A stretch of DNA of 50,264 nucleotides. Origin: Candidatus Sacchlamyda saccharinae. Its GTDB lineage: Bacteria; Chlamydiota; Chlamydiia; Chlamydiales; Rhabdochlamydiaceae. The notes beneath the pieces were generated by a model. The model ran no database searches, was not told the origin of the DNA, and saw only the letters and a program-made list of their open reading frames with translations. This document shows positions 24,052-31,763 of the stretch, piece by piece. A program made the position numbers and the translations under genes. Position 1 is the first letter of the stretch. Each line of letters starts with the position of its first letter. The stretch covers positions 1 through 50,264 of the forward strand of contig JAUHQI010000001.1 in assembly GCA_030408505.1 (NCBI GenBank), given 5' to 3'.

Positions 24052-24378
24052 ATGGGTAATTTAATGTCGTCAGTTAGTTCAACACCAGCAGGGACCCCAG
24101 TTCGTGCGGACTCCCCTGAGCCTCCTAAAGAACCTCCAGCGCTCCCGCCAGAGATGCTTGTGGAGGTTTTCAGTAACTTGAAATCAACTAACGATTTACT
24201 TAGGGCTTCAGGAGTTAATAAAGATTTTCGTGCAATTGTAGATATGCATTGCATTCCAATTCTTACCTTAAGAAGGTTAGCTAAATCCAATTTTTATCAA
24301 AAAAAAGGGGCCGGTGGAGCTCCTGCCGCTCCTTTTGCGCCAAGAAGAGTTCAGAAGGCTCGCTCAAGATTCAGCTAA
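24052..24378 (+). CDS. Small F-box-like protein
   Basis: A 108-residue protein. After a Ser/Pro-rich N-terminus comes an F-box-like region at about residues 30-64: LPPEMLVEVFSNLKSTNDLL and ASGVNKDFRAIVD, matching the eukaryotic L-P-x-E-[LM]-[LI]-x-x-[IV]-[FL]-x-x-L pattern with its downstream W/F-R. F-box proteins bind Skp1 and bring substrates to SCF ubiquitin ligases, so a secreted host-ubiquitin modulator is plausible. The N-terminus MGNLMSS fits a eukaryotic N-myristoylation signal. No substrate-binding repeats follow; the C-terminus is Lys/Arg/Ala-rich. A perfect promoter precedes it, but no strong ribosome site is visible. Confidence 0.65.
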   Translation: MGNLMSSVSSTPAGTPVRADSPEPPKEPPALPPEMLVEVFSNLKSTNDLLRASGVNKDFRAIVDMHCIPILTLRRLAKSNFYQKKGAGGAPAAPFAPRRVQKARSRFS

Positions 24379-24418
24379 TACCAATAGCAAAAAGTCATCC
24401 TTGAAAGTTAATTTTTTT

Positions 24419-24446
24419 TTGTACTAAACTGCTCCCGAAACATAAT
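24419..24446 (+). promoter_or_regulatory. Candidate promoter of the Inc-like gene at 24467
   Basis: TTGTAC, a 16-base spacer and CATAAT precede a TTAGGAG ribosome site and the ATG at 24467. Confidence 0.4.
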
Positions 24447-24466
24447 ACCCTATTAGGAGTTTTTTT

Positions 24467-24853
24467 ATGAGTGCAATACCCTTCAAATATAACTGGGATG
24501 GATATCTTGAGTACCAGGTCGATCAATTAACTACACAAGAGCAATGTGATGCAGCAATTGAGCATTGCAAGCAGAAGGCCCTTGCTGAGCGAGTCAAAGG
24601 GGCCGTAAATGCGGCCTTTTATTTAGGCAGTGCCCATTTCATTAAAAATGTATTGGCCGATTCTAAGCCACCCGGTTTTTTCTTAAGCCCTGAAGCAGCC
24701 CACGGAATAATTTTTTTACCTGTTGCAACCGCCGTGATAGCTTTAGTAGCTTTTTGGCAAATAAGAACACCTTTTTACTATTTTGGGTATGCAAGTCATT
24801 TGAATGATCAAGTGCATTTGCTCACAGTGCATAAAGGTGGACTTGCAAGTTAA
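24467..24853 (+). CDS. Inc-like two-lobed hydrophobic protein (paralogue 2)
   Basis: A 128-residue paralogue of the protein at 23523. The N-terminal part has LTTQEQCDAAIEHCKQKALA, matching the cysteine and charged spacing of its relative. Hydrophobic segments lie at about residues 45-60 and 75-105 (GIIFLPVATAVIALVAFW), and the C-terminus has YASHLNDQ. The first segment is weaker than in the paralogue. It is separated from that relative only by the F-box gene, suggesting local duplication. Its own promoter-like sequence and AGGAG site are present. A role in the host-vacuole membrane is inferred. Confidence 0.65.
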   Translation: MSAIPFKYNWDGYLEYQVDQLTTQEQCDAAIEHCKQKALAERVKGAVNAAFYLGSAHFIKNVLADSKPPGFFLSPEAAHGIIFLPVATAVIALVAFWQIRTPFYYFGYASHLNDQVHLLTVHKGGLAS

Positions 24854-24878
24854 CTCTTAAGAGAAATAAGGTGGTGGT

Positions 24879-25715
24879 ATGCTCGCCACAATCATCAATT
24901 TCTCAAGTAATGAAGCGTCTTTTTTAACTCAGTGCGTTGAAGAGGCGCTTTTCTTTTCCGATCAAATTGTGGTTTGCTTTGCAGACCACTTTTTTGATGG
25001 CGCAGCAGAAAATCTCCCCCTCATCTATGGAATAGCAGAAGAGCATCCAGAGATCACGTTTATCCAATACCCCTTTTCGAAAGAGAATTTCTATGGCGAT
25101 CATCCGCCTAGCTTTTGGCACAATATGAGCCGGATGATCGGGTATCACCATACGCAAGGGGAATATCTCCTCTTTCTTGACGTCGACGAGATTGCAGAAG
25201 GGAAGCGTTTTGCTAGGTGGCTTGAAACTACGGCTTTGATCGATGCGATGAGGCTGGCCAACTACTGGTATTTTCGAGAGGCAAAATATAGAGCGAAAAC
25301 CATTGAAGACACGCCCCTCCTTGTTCGAAGAGGAGCGCTTGAGTACGAAGGGTTGATGCATGAGAAGGAGCGGGCGGGGTTGTATCATGTGCTAAAAGGG
25401 AAGAAGAAGCGGCTAGTTGGGCAAGAGGCCCCCTTCTTCCATCATTATAGCTGGGTGAGAAACAAAGAGCAGATGCTTCGTAAGGTGCGCAGCTGGGGAC
25501 ATAGGGGGGAGCGGGACTGGGAAAAGCTCGTGATGGAGGAATTTGAAGGGGAGTTCTCTGGTATAGATTTCGTCCACGGCTACGCTTTTGAAGAAGTGGA
25601 GCCAAAGCTATTAACATGCCAATATAAACCGGTGAGCGAAACTCCCAAAAATGTTAGGATCCTATCTACACGCGATGTGCATAAAATGGATCTAACGATT
25701 GGGGGTATGCTGTGA
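24879..25715 (+). CDS. Glycosyltransferase (GT2-like)
   Basis: A 278-residue protein with a GT-A fold pattern: IINFSSNEASFLTQCVEEAL at the N-terminus (donor-binding strand and helix), DQIVVCFADHFFDGA, and the DxD metal/nucleotide site in EYLLFLDVDEIAEG near residue 100. The C-terminal part is rich in aromatic and basic residues (PFFHHYSWVRNKEQMLRK). It probably adds a sugar to a lipid or polysaccharide in the cytoplasm; acceptor and donor are unknown. AAGGTGGT precedes the ATG. Its stop overlaps the start of the small Lys/Cys-rich gene, and tatD-sdhCAB follow, so all may be one transcription unit. Confidence 0.75.
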   Translation: MLATIINFSSNEASFLTQCVEEALFFSDQIVVCFADHFFDGAAENLPLIYGIAEEHPEITFIQYPFSKENFYGDHPPSFWHNMSRMIGYHHTQGEYLLFLDVDEIAEGKRFARWLETTALIDAMRLANYWYFREAKYRAKTIEDTPLLVRRGALEYEGLMHEKERAGLYHVLKGKKKRLVGQEAPFFHHYSWVRNKEQMLRKVRSWGHRGERDWEKLVMEEFEGEFSGIDFVHGYAFEEVEPKLLTCQYKPVSETPKNVRILSTRDVHKMDLTIGGML

Positions 25716-25873
25716 GGTATTTTTTAGCGATGGCTTTTTTATTTTCGGGAGCTTTGCAGGCCAGTTCTTTTGACGAGACGGGCTTTGAGCAGGTTCCTTG
25801 CAAGAAAAAGAAGAAAAAGAAAAAAGGCGGTTGCGGCTGCGGGCACATAACGTTTAAGGTGGACCGATCTTGA
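25712..25873 (+). CDS. Tiny exported Lys-tract/Cys-rich peptide
   Basis: A 53-codon frame starting with GTG. It encodes a signal peptide (VRYFLAMAFLFSGALQA), a short acidic part, then Cys followed by eight consecutive lysines and GGCGCGH. The GTG overlaps the glycosyltransferase stop and the TGA overlaps the TTG start of tatD, a tight double overlap that favours a real, coupled gene. Function is unknown; the CGCGH tail could bind metal. It shares export and C-x-C character with the peptide at 48606, without clear homology. Confidence 0.55.
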   Translation: MRYFLAMAFLFSGALQASSFDETGFEQVPCKKKKKKKKGGCGCGHITFKVDRS

Positions 25874-26622
25874 TCGATTCGCATGCACACATCACAAGCC
25901 CCGAGATGCTCCCTGAGATAGAAAATGTAATGGAACGGGCGAAAGTAGCTGGTGTTGAGAAGGTGATCAACATCTGTACCGACGCAGCATCGCTGGAAGC
26001 TGGTCTTGTTGCAGCCAAAAAGCACAAAGGACTTTTCAATACAGCTGCGACAACGCCGCATGATGTTGAAGAGGAAGGGGAGTCTTTTTTCCCCATTGTC
26101 GAAAAAGCGGCAGAAAATCTCGTGGCTATTGGCGAGACGGGGCTCGACTATTTTTACGAACATTCGCCCAAGAAACTGCAACAATTGTATTTAGAAAAGT
26201 ATTTTGCCTTAGCTTGTCAGGTGGATTTGCCTATCATATTTCATTGCAGAGAAGCTTTTGACGATCTGTTTGCAATGGCAGATGAGATGTATGAGGGGAG
26301 GTCTGCGGTGTTGCACTGTTTTACAGGGACCAAGGACGAGGCAAAGAGGTGTTTGGATCGGGGGTGGATGATTTCGTTTTCGGGGATCATCACCTTTAAG
26401 AAATCGGTAGAGCTGCGCGAAGTAGTGAGCTATGTTCCCTTGGAGCACATATTTGTAGAAACCGATTCTCCGTATTTGGCGCCGCAGAGCAAAAGGGGAA
26501 AACCTAATGAGCCGGCCTTTGTGGTGGAAGTTGCGGAAAAGGTAGCCGAAGTCAAAGAGCTTCCAATTAGCGAAATCGAGAAAGTGACAAGTGAAAATAT
26601 TTCTCGATTTTTTCAGCTTTAA
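25870..26622 (+). CDS. tatD: TatD-family metal-dependent DNase
   Basis: A 250-residue TIM-barrel hydrolase. Metal ligands are visible: His pair in IDSHAHI, Glu in AIGETGLDYFY, His in IIFHCREAFDD and in VLHCFTGT, and Asp in VETDSPYLAP. Relatives are 3'-5' exonucleases active in DNA repair or in degrading DNA after stress; E. coli homologues are TatD/YcfH. Cytoplasmic. The start codon is TTG, within the end of the preceding small gene. The catalytic set appears complete. Confidence 0.92.
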   Translation: MIDSHAHITSPEMLPEIENVMERAKVAGVEKVINICTDAASLEAGLVAAKKHKGLFNTAATTPHDVEEEGESFFPIVEKAAENLVAIGETGLDYFYEHSPKKLQQLYLEKYFALACQVDLPIIFHCREAFDDLFAMADEMYEGRSAVLHCFTGTKDEAKRCLDRGWMISFSGIITFKKSVELREVVSYVPLEHIFVETDSPYLAPQSKRGKPNEPAFVVEVAEKVAEVKELPISEIEKVTSENISRFFQL

Positions 26623-26640
26623 GCGCTAGCATGATCGATT

Positions 26641-27621
26641 ATGGCGTCTAAACTTGATACTCTACCTAGAGCCTTTATCTGGCGCAGAGTCCACTCTCTG
26701 ACGGGTCTTTGGTTTGTCTTATTTCTTTTAGAGCACTTGGTGACCAATTCACAAGCTGCCCTTTTATTGGGTGATAGCGGGCAAGGGTTTGTCCGGATGG
26801 TCAATCTCATCCACAATTTACCGTATTTGACGGTGATTGAAGTGGGGCTACTAGGTGTGCCGATTTTGCTTCATGTGGGCTTTGGAATCAAATACGCACT
26901 GACCTCTAAATTCAACTCGATGGGAAGTGATGGTTCTAAGCCACATCTAAAGTATAGCCGGAATAGAGCCTACACATGGCAAAGGATTACTTCTTGGATT
27001 TTGGTGGTGCTCCTTATTTTGCATGTGGTGAAGTTTAGATTTTTAGACTACCCAGAATCGGTTAATGAGGGGACGGCCAATGCGAAATATCTCGTCAGTG
27101 TGACGATGGACCCGGGTCTTTATACCGTTGCAGATCGATTGGGAGTGGAGCTAGTTGATTCCCCGATCATGGATACAAAAAAGAACCCAAAGGCTCTAGA
27201 GCAGGCGGCTGAAAATATTCGCGAGCGGGGGAGTACCACGTATAATCAGCAGGATGCTGTGATCTTAGAAACAGCCCAAAACTATCGAAGCCAAGAAAAT
27301 TTAGATTCTGCCATTTGCAAATTCGATTTAAAACCCGGAGAGGTGATTGCAGTCTCTCCTACATTTGGAACGGCATCTCTGTTGTCTGTGCGTGATACGT
27401 TTAAAAGTTGGTGGTGGGTAGGCGTTTACACTGTGTTTGTATTGTCGGCTTGCTTCCATGCTTTCAATGGACTTTGGACCTCGATGCTCACTTGGGGTTG
27501 GGTGATTAAAGCAACGGCTCAGACAACGGCACGTAAAATAGCGTTCACTTTAATGTTTGTGATTGCTTTCCTGGGACTTGCTGCGGTCTGGGGAACGTAT
27601 TTTCTAAATTTAAAGCAGTAG
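26641..27621 (+). CDS. sdhC: Succinate dehydrogenase cytochrome b subunit
   Basis: The membrane anchor of complex II. The 326-residue protein has five helices in the single-subunit (Bacillus/Bacteroidetes-like) arrangement. Heme-ligand histidines are expected in FVLFLLEHLVTN near residue 35, VPILLHVGFGIKY near residue 80, LLILHVVKFRF near residue 125 and LSACFHAFNGLW near residue 275. It is longer than usual (about 230) because of a polar insert at about residues 140-255 between helices, which contains no known domain. It is the first gene of sdhCAB and lies 18 bp after tatD. Confidence 0.88.
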   Translation: MASKLDTLPRAFIWRRVHSLTGLWFVLFLLEHLVTNSQAALLLGDSGQGFVRMVNLIHNLPYLTVIEVGLLGVPILLHVGFGIKYALTSKFNSMGSDGSKPHLKYSRNRAYTWQRITSWILVVLLILHVVKFRFLDYPESVNEGTANAKYLVSVTMDPGLYTVADRLGVELVDSPIMDTKKNPKALEQAAENIRERGSTTYNQQDAVILETAQNYRSQENLDSAICKFDLKPGEVIAVSPTFGTASLLSVRDTFKSWWWVGVYTVFVLSACFHAFNGLWTSMLTWGWVIKATAQTTARKIAFTLMFVIAFLGLAAVWGTYFLNLKQ

Positions 27622-27627
27622 CATTTT

Positions 27628-29508
27628 ATGGCAATAAAGCAAAAAGAAGTGATTGTTGTGGGGGGAGGACTTGCGGGGCTTGCTGCTGCAATGAAACTCG
27701 CAGAAGGTGGATGCAAGGTGCAGCTCGTCTCGGTGACGAAAGTTAAGCGTTCTCATTCTGTTTGCGCCCAAGGGGGGATCAATGCCGCCCTAAACATGAA
27801 AAACGAAGACGATAGCCCATTGATTCATGCCTATGATACGATCAAAGGCGGGGATTTTCTTGTCGATCAGCCTCCAGCCTTAGAGATGGCCCTTTCTGCT
27901 CCTGGCATTATCAAAATGATGGACCGCTTTGGCTGCCCATTCAACCGGACAAAAGAGGGGAACCTCGATGTTCGCAGATTTGGAGGGACTCTTTACAACC
28001 GAACCGCTTTTTGTGGAGCTTCTACGGGTCAACAACTTCTCTATGCTTTAGATGAACAAGTGCGACGCTATGAAGTGAAGGGGCTTGTAGAAAAACTGGA
28101 GTTTTTCGAGTTCATGCGCCTTGTCCAAGATGAGGATGGAATCTCTCGCGGCATTGTGGTCATGGACATGATGAACATGGAGCAAAAAGTTCTCAAAGCA
28201 GATGCCGTCGTCTTTGCGACCGGCGGGCCAGGACTCATCTTCAAGTACTCGACCAACTCCACCTTCTGCACCGGTGCTGCTATGGGCAGGCTCTACATGC
28301 AAGGGATGGAGTACGCCAATGGCGAATTTATCCAAATCCACCCAACTGCCATTCCAGGACACGATAAGCTCCGCCTGATCTCCGAATCGGTGAGGGGAGA
28401 GGGAGGACGCGTTTGGGTTTATGGCGATTCTTCTAAAACCATCACCACTCCCGAGGGGAAAGAAATTCCCTGCGGTGAGACGGGAAAACCCTGGTACTTC
28501 CTTGAAGAGATGTACCCAGCTTTTGGAAACCTCGTTCCTCGCGACATCGGCGCGCGCGAAGTACTTCGTGTTTGTGAGTTAGGACTTGGCATTGATGGGA
28601 AAAACCAAGTGCACCTCGATGTGACCCATCTGCCAGAAGCCACCCTTCACAAACTAGAGTCGGTCCTCGATATCTACCGCAAATTCACAGGCGAAGACCC
28701 CCACAAAGTCCCGATGAAAATTTTCCCTGGCGTCCACTACTCGATGGGCGGCGCCTGGTGTGACTGGCCGGCAACTGGCGACCCCGATCGGAATCAGCGC
28801 TTCCGCCAGATGACCAACCTCAAAGGGTGCTTCGTAGCTGGAGAGTGTGAATACCTCTACCACGGAGCTAACCGTTTAGGAGCCAACTCTCTTGTTGCGT
28901 GCATCTACGCAGGTCTACTCATCGGCCAGGAAGTGCCCCGCTATATCGAAACCCTCGAAGAGAAAGGGATTCCTGAGTCGATCTACACAGACGCTCTTAA
29001 AAAAGAGGAAGAGTTCAAACAAGACCTTCTCTCCAGAAAAGGAGGAGAAAACGTCCACAAGCTCCATGATGAGATGGCAGACATTATGGTGCTTAACGTC
29101 ACCGTAAAAAGAGATAACGAGGGGTTAAAAAAGGCCCTCACTAAGCTCAAAGAGATCCGAGAGCGGTACAAAAATATTACTCTCGATGACACGGGCAACT
29201 TGATGAACCAGACCTATGCCTTTGCCAATCAATTCAGGTATATGCTCGAGCTAGCGCTTGTCATCACTAAGGGAGCGCTCCTGCGCAACGAGTTCCGCGG
29301 GTCCCACTTCAAGCCCGAATTTCCCGAGCGCGATGATGAAAATTGGCTCAAACACACCATCGCCACCTACACCCCTGATGAGCCCGAGATTACCTACAAA
29401 CCGGTCGATCTACGCCACCTCAAGCCCCTTATGCGTGATTACACCAAAGCCAAGCGGATCAAACCCAAACTAGAAAATATTCCGGATAATATTCAGCTTC
29501 CGGTATAA
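27628..29508 (+). CDS. sdhA: Succinate dehydrogenase flavoprotein subunit
   Basis: The 626-residue catalytic subunit oxidises succinate to fumarate. FAD motif GGGLAGLAAAMKLAEGG is at residues 12-28; the covalent-FAD histidine is in RSHSVCAQGGINAA; active-site segments include IQIHPTAIPG and SESVRGEGGRVW. The C-terminal helical domain is present, and length fits the Bacillus/chlamydial type. It begins 6 bp after sdhC. Together with SdhB and SdhC it feeds electrons into the quinone pool and works in the TCA cycle. Confidence 0.96.
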   Translation: MAIKQKEVIVVGGGLAGLAAAMKLAEGGCKVQLVSVTKVKRSHSVCAQGGINAALNMKNEDDSPLIHAYDTIKGGDFLVDQPPALEMALSAPGIIKMMDRFGCPFNRTKEGNLDVRRFGGTLYNRTAFCGASTGQQLLYALDEQVRRYEVKGLVEKLEFFEFMRLVQDEDGISRGIVVMDMMNMEQKVLKADAVVFATGGPGLIFKYSTNSTFCTGAAMGRLYMQGMEYANGEFIQIHPTAIPGHDKLRLISESVRGEGGRVWVYGDSSKTITTPEGKEIPCGETGKPWYFLEEMYPAFGNLVPRDIGAREVLRVCELGLGIDGKNQVHLDVTHLPEATLHKLESVLDIYRKFTGEDPHKVPMKIFPGVHYSMGGAWCDWPATGDPDRNQRFRQMTNLKGCFVAGECEYLYHGANRLGANSLVACIYAGLLIGQEVPRYIETLEEKGIPESIYTDALKKEEEFKQDLLSRKGGENVHKLHDEMADIMVLNVTVKRDNEGLKKALTKLKEIRERYKNITLDDTGNLMNQTYAFANQFRYMLELALVITKGALLRNEFRGSHFKPEFPERDDENWLKHTIATYTPDEPEITYKPVDLRHLKPLMRDYTKAKRIKPKLENIPDNIQLPV

Positions 29509-29515
29509 CGCAATT

Positions 29516-30286
29516 ATGACCCAAAATTTTACCCTAAAAATCTATCGCGGCACACCAGAAAAGCAATACTGGGAAGAATTTGAGCTAGAGCGCAAGCCCT
29601 TTTACAACATTACCTCAGCGCTGATGGACATCCAGAAAAACCCCATCAATAAAAAAGGGGAAAGGGTCACCCCCGTTGCTTGGGAGCAAGGTTGTCTCGA
29701 AGTGGTCTGTGGATCGTGCTCGATGCTCGTCAATGGCCGGCCCGTTCAAGGGTGTGTGGTTCTCATTGATACCGTACTAAACGCAAGCGGCAGTGATACC
29801 ATTACCCTCGCTCCCTTTACCACCTATCCACTCCTCAAAGACCTCATCGTCGATCGGACCGAAATGTTTGAAAACCTCAAAAAGATCCAAGCATGGGTAG
29901 AAGTAGACAACGCCCTCGATACAGGCTTTGGTCCGAAGATCGACCCTAAAGTCCAAGAAGAGCGCTACATCCTCTCTACCTGTATTAGCTGCGGCTGCTG
30001 CAACGAGGCTTGCCCCCAAATGAATTCCAAATCAAAATTTCTTGGCCCTGCTGCTATCTCGCAGGTACGCCTCTTCAACAACCATCCTGTCGGCAAACTC
30101 ACTGCTAAAGAAAGACTCGTTCCTATGATGGAAGAGGGGGGCGTAACCGATTGTGGAAACGCGCAAAACTGTGTCCAAGTCTGTCCCAAAGACATCCCTC
30201 TAACCGAATCCATCTCCCTCATCGGTCGCAAAGTAGCAGGCCAAGGCCTTCGCAATTTGCTTAGCACAGATGATGCACGGGAATGA
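29516..30286 (+). CDS. sdhB: Succinate dehydrogenase iron-sulfur subunit
   Basis: A 256-residue electron-transfer subunit. The 2Fe-2S ligands are in GCLEVVCGSCSMLVNG plus a later Cys (PVQGC); the 4Fe-4S and 3Fe-4S ligands are in CISCGCCNEACPQ and NCVQVCPKD. It transfers electrons from the FAD of SdhA to quinone. It lies 7 bp after sdhA. The last 16 bp of the gene are repeated exactly at the 3' end of lplA (31777-31792), suggesting that these two genes were once direct neighbours. Confidence 0.95.
   Translation: MTQNFTLKIYRGTPEKQYWEEFELERKPFYNITSALMDIQKNPINKKGERVTPVAWEQGCLEVVCGSCSMLVNGRPVQGCVVLIDTVLNASGSDTITLAPFTTYPLLKDLIVDRTEMFENLKKIQAWVEVDNALDTGFGPKIDPKVQEERYILSTCISCGCCNEACPQMNSKSKFLGPAAISQVRLFNNHPVGKLTAKERLVPMMEEGGVTDCGNAQNCVQVCPKDIPLTESISLIGRKVAGQGLRNLLSTDDARE
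30271..30286. repeat. 16-bp direct repeat, left copy
   Basis: TGATGCACGGGAATGA, the final 16 bp of sdhB, is repeated exactly at 31777-31792; with one mismatch the match extends to 19 bp. The two copies bracket the AlbA-type gene. Confidence 0.75.
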
Positions 30287-30288
30287 CC

Positions 30289-31704
30289 TCAGTCTTTTAG
30301 CTGATATTTTTGTAATCTACTTCCCGGTTTATCAGGTCGAGTTTGTATTATTTTCCCCTCATCTAACAAGCGAGTGAGAATTTTTTTCATTCCACCTGAA
30401 ATTTTTTTATGCCCTAAATTTTTTGCTATTTGTGATTTGGATAATGGCGCGTCTCTCAATATAATTAGGATGCGGGCTTCAATCGACTCGGGCCTCGACT
30501 CGGGCCTCGACTCGGGCCTCGGCCTCTTTTTTTGAGGAGAATAGAACGTGGTGACAATAGAGTGATCGCGAATTTCCCAAAAGGGTGGAGGATTTCCATT
30601 TCTTTCACAGGAATCCAGGATATTCAGGGTTCCTGTGCCCCACTTTTCTATAATTCCAGCCCGGTAAAAAACGTTGGCAATAATAGGATTCCATGGCTTG
30701 GATTCATGAGGTAAAGATAAGCTTTTTACTGATATACCAAAATGCAAAGAGCCAGGGTTTGATATCTCTAAAAAATCATCATAAAGTGCGATAGTGACTG
30801 CTCCACCTTGTGAAGTGTAATCTCTATGGCAGATTGCATTAGCTAGCGCCTCTCTCATTCCGAGAGGAGGGTAAAGAGGGACGTCTTTTCTTACTCTATT
30901 GCCTGAAACTACTCGTCCAGAAATTGGGATGTGATCTAGCAAAAATTCTTCACTTCGTTTTAAAAGATCAAAGCAATTCCCCCAATACTCACGGTTATCT
31001 TTAAAACCCTCAATGCGACTAATCCCTCTAAATTTGGCGAGTCGTAGTGATAATTGTGGGTATTGAGTGAATAGTCGATCACTTTTTCCAAAGAGTGCAA
31101 TAGCTGCATTTATAAGATGTCCATCCACAATCAATCCAAAGCCACGTAAAATAGATTCAGAATCAGTGAAGATGGGTTTTGTTATCCTACCCAATTTCAC
31201 AGCATTCTCTAGGGTTTGATGAATAGAAAATTCATCTAAATCCTTCACCGTGATCCAATCTGGCACCAATTCATTTTCCCATCTTCGATAGCTATGCAAT
31301 TTGTCAAGAATCCGTTTTTCGAACTCTTCTCGAGGCATTACCCTTGTAGTGGGCCCTTGGCGAAGATAAGGCCTTCCATCAAAAGTATATGTTCCCAATT
31401 TTCCAACTACTTCAATGGAAATGACGGCCTTCCCATTTATTAACCTAATGATTTCTATACTAGGAAAAGCTGGAGGATCAATACGACGAAGTTCAGCTGT
31501 TACTTGTTCTAGCGTTTTTGCTGAAACTTCTTGCCCCAAAATTTTTCTTTTGTCGGAAACACCAAATAGTAGAGTGCCGCCTGTGCCGTTTAAAAAAGCA
31601 GTGATCGTTCTAGCGGCCTCGGATCTTTGACCAGTTGTTTTTTTGAATTCTAAGCTTTCTGATTCACCGTCTTTAATCAGATTTTCCAAACCCTCTAAAT
31701 TCAT
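30289..31704 (-). CDS. Schlafen/AlbA_2-domain putative regulator (RecG-like C-terminus)
   Basis: A 471-residue protein of the COG2865 type. The N-terminal AlbA_2 domain (about residues 10-130) has SLEFKKTTG and FLNGTGGTLLFGVSD. A HATPase_c_4-like region follows at about residues 290-400 (GMREALANAICHRDYTSQGG and later EKWGTGT), then a winged helix at the C-terminus. Such proteins are thought to bind nucleic acid and regulate transcription or defence. An R-P-E-S unit occurs three times near residue 405, encoded by a 12 bp tandem repeat at about 30483-30522. The 16 bp direct repeats flanking the gene suggest acquisition by insertion. Confidence 0.8.
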   Translation of the reverse strand: MNLEGLENLIKDGESESLEFKKTTGQRSEAARTITAFLNGTGGTLLFGVSDKRKILGQEVSAKTLEQVTAELRRIDPPAFPSIEIIRLINGKAVISIEVVGKLGTYTFDGRPYLRQGPTTRVMPREEFEKRILDKLHSYRRWENELVPDWITVKDLDEFSIHQTLENAVKLGRITKPIFTDSESILRGFGLIVDGHLINAAIALFGKSDRLFTQYPQLSLRLAKFRGISRIEGFKDNREYWGNCFDLLKRSEEFLLDHIPISGRVVSGNRVRKDVPLYPPLGMREALANAICHRDYTSQGGAVTIALYDDFLEISNPGSLHFGISVKSLSLPHESKPWNPIIANVFYRAGIIEKWGTGTLNILDSCERNGNPPPFWEIRDHSIVTTFYSPQKKRPRPESRPESRPESIEARILIILRDAPLSKSQIAKNLGHKKISGGMKKILTRLLDEGKIIQTRPDKPGSRLQKYQLKD

Positions 31705-31763
31705 TTTATACTCCCTACTGTGGAAGGGAGTTTACGAATTTTTTCAATTAAGTAAATAGAATT

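Noticed and set aside
24854..24870. CTTAAGAG as a terminator after the Inc-like gene
   Set aside because: The stem is only 4 bp with no loop and no T-tract.
30483..30522. Possible CRISPR-like repeat
   Set aside because: It is a 12 bp in-frame tandem repeat inside a coding region, with no spacers.
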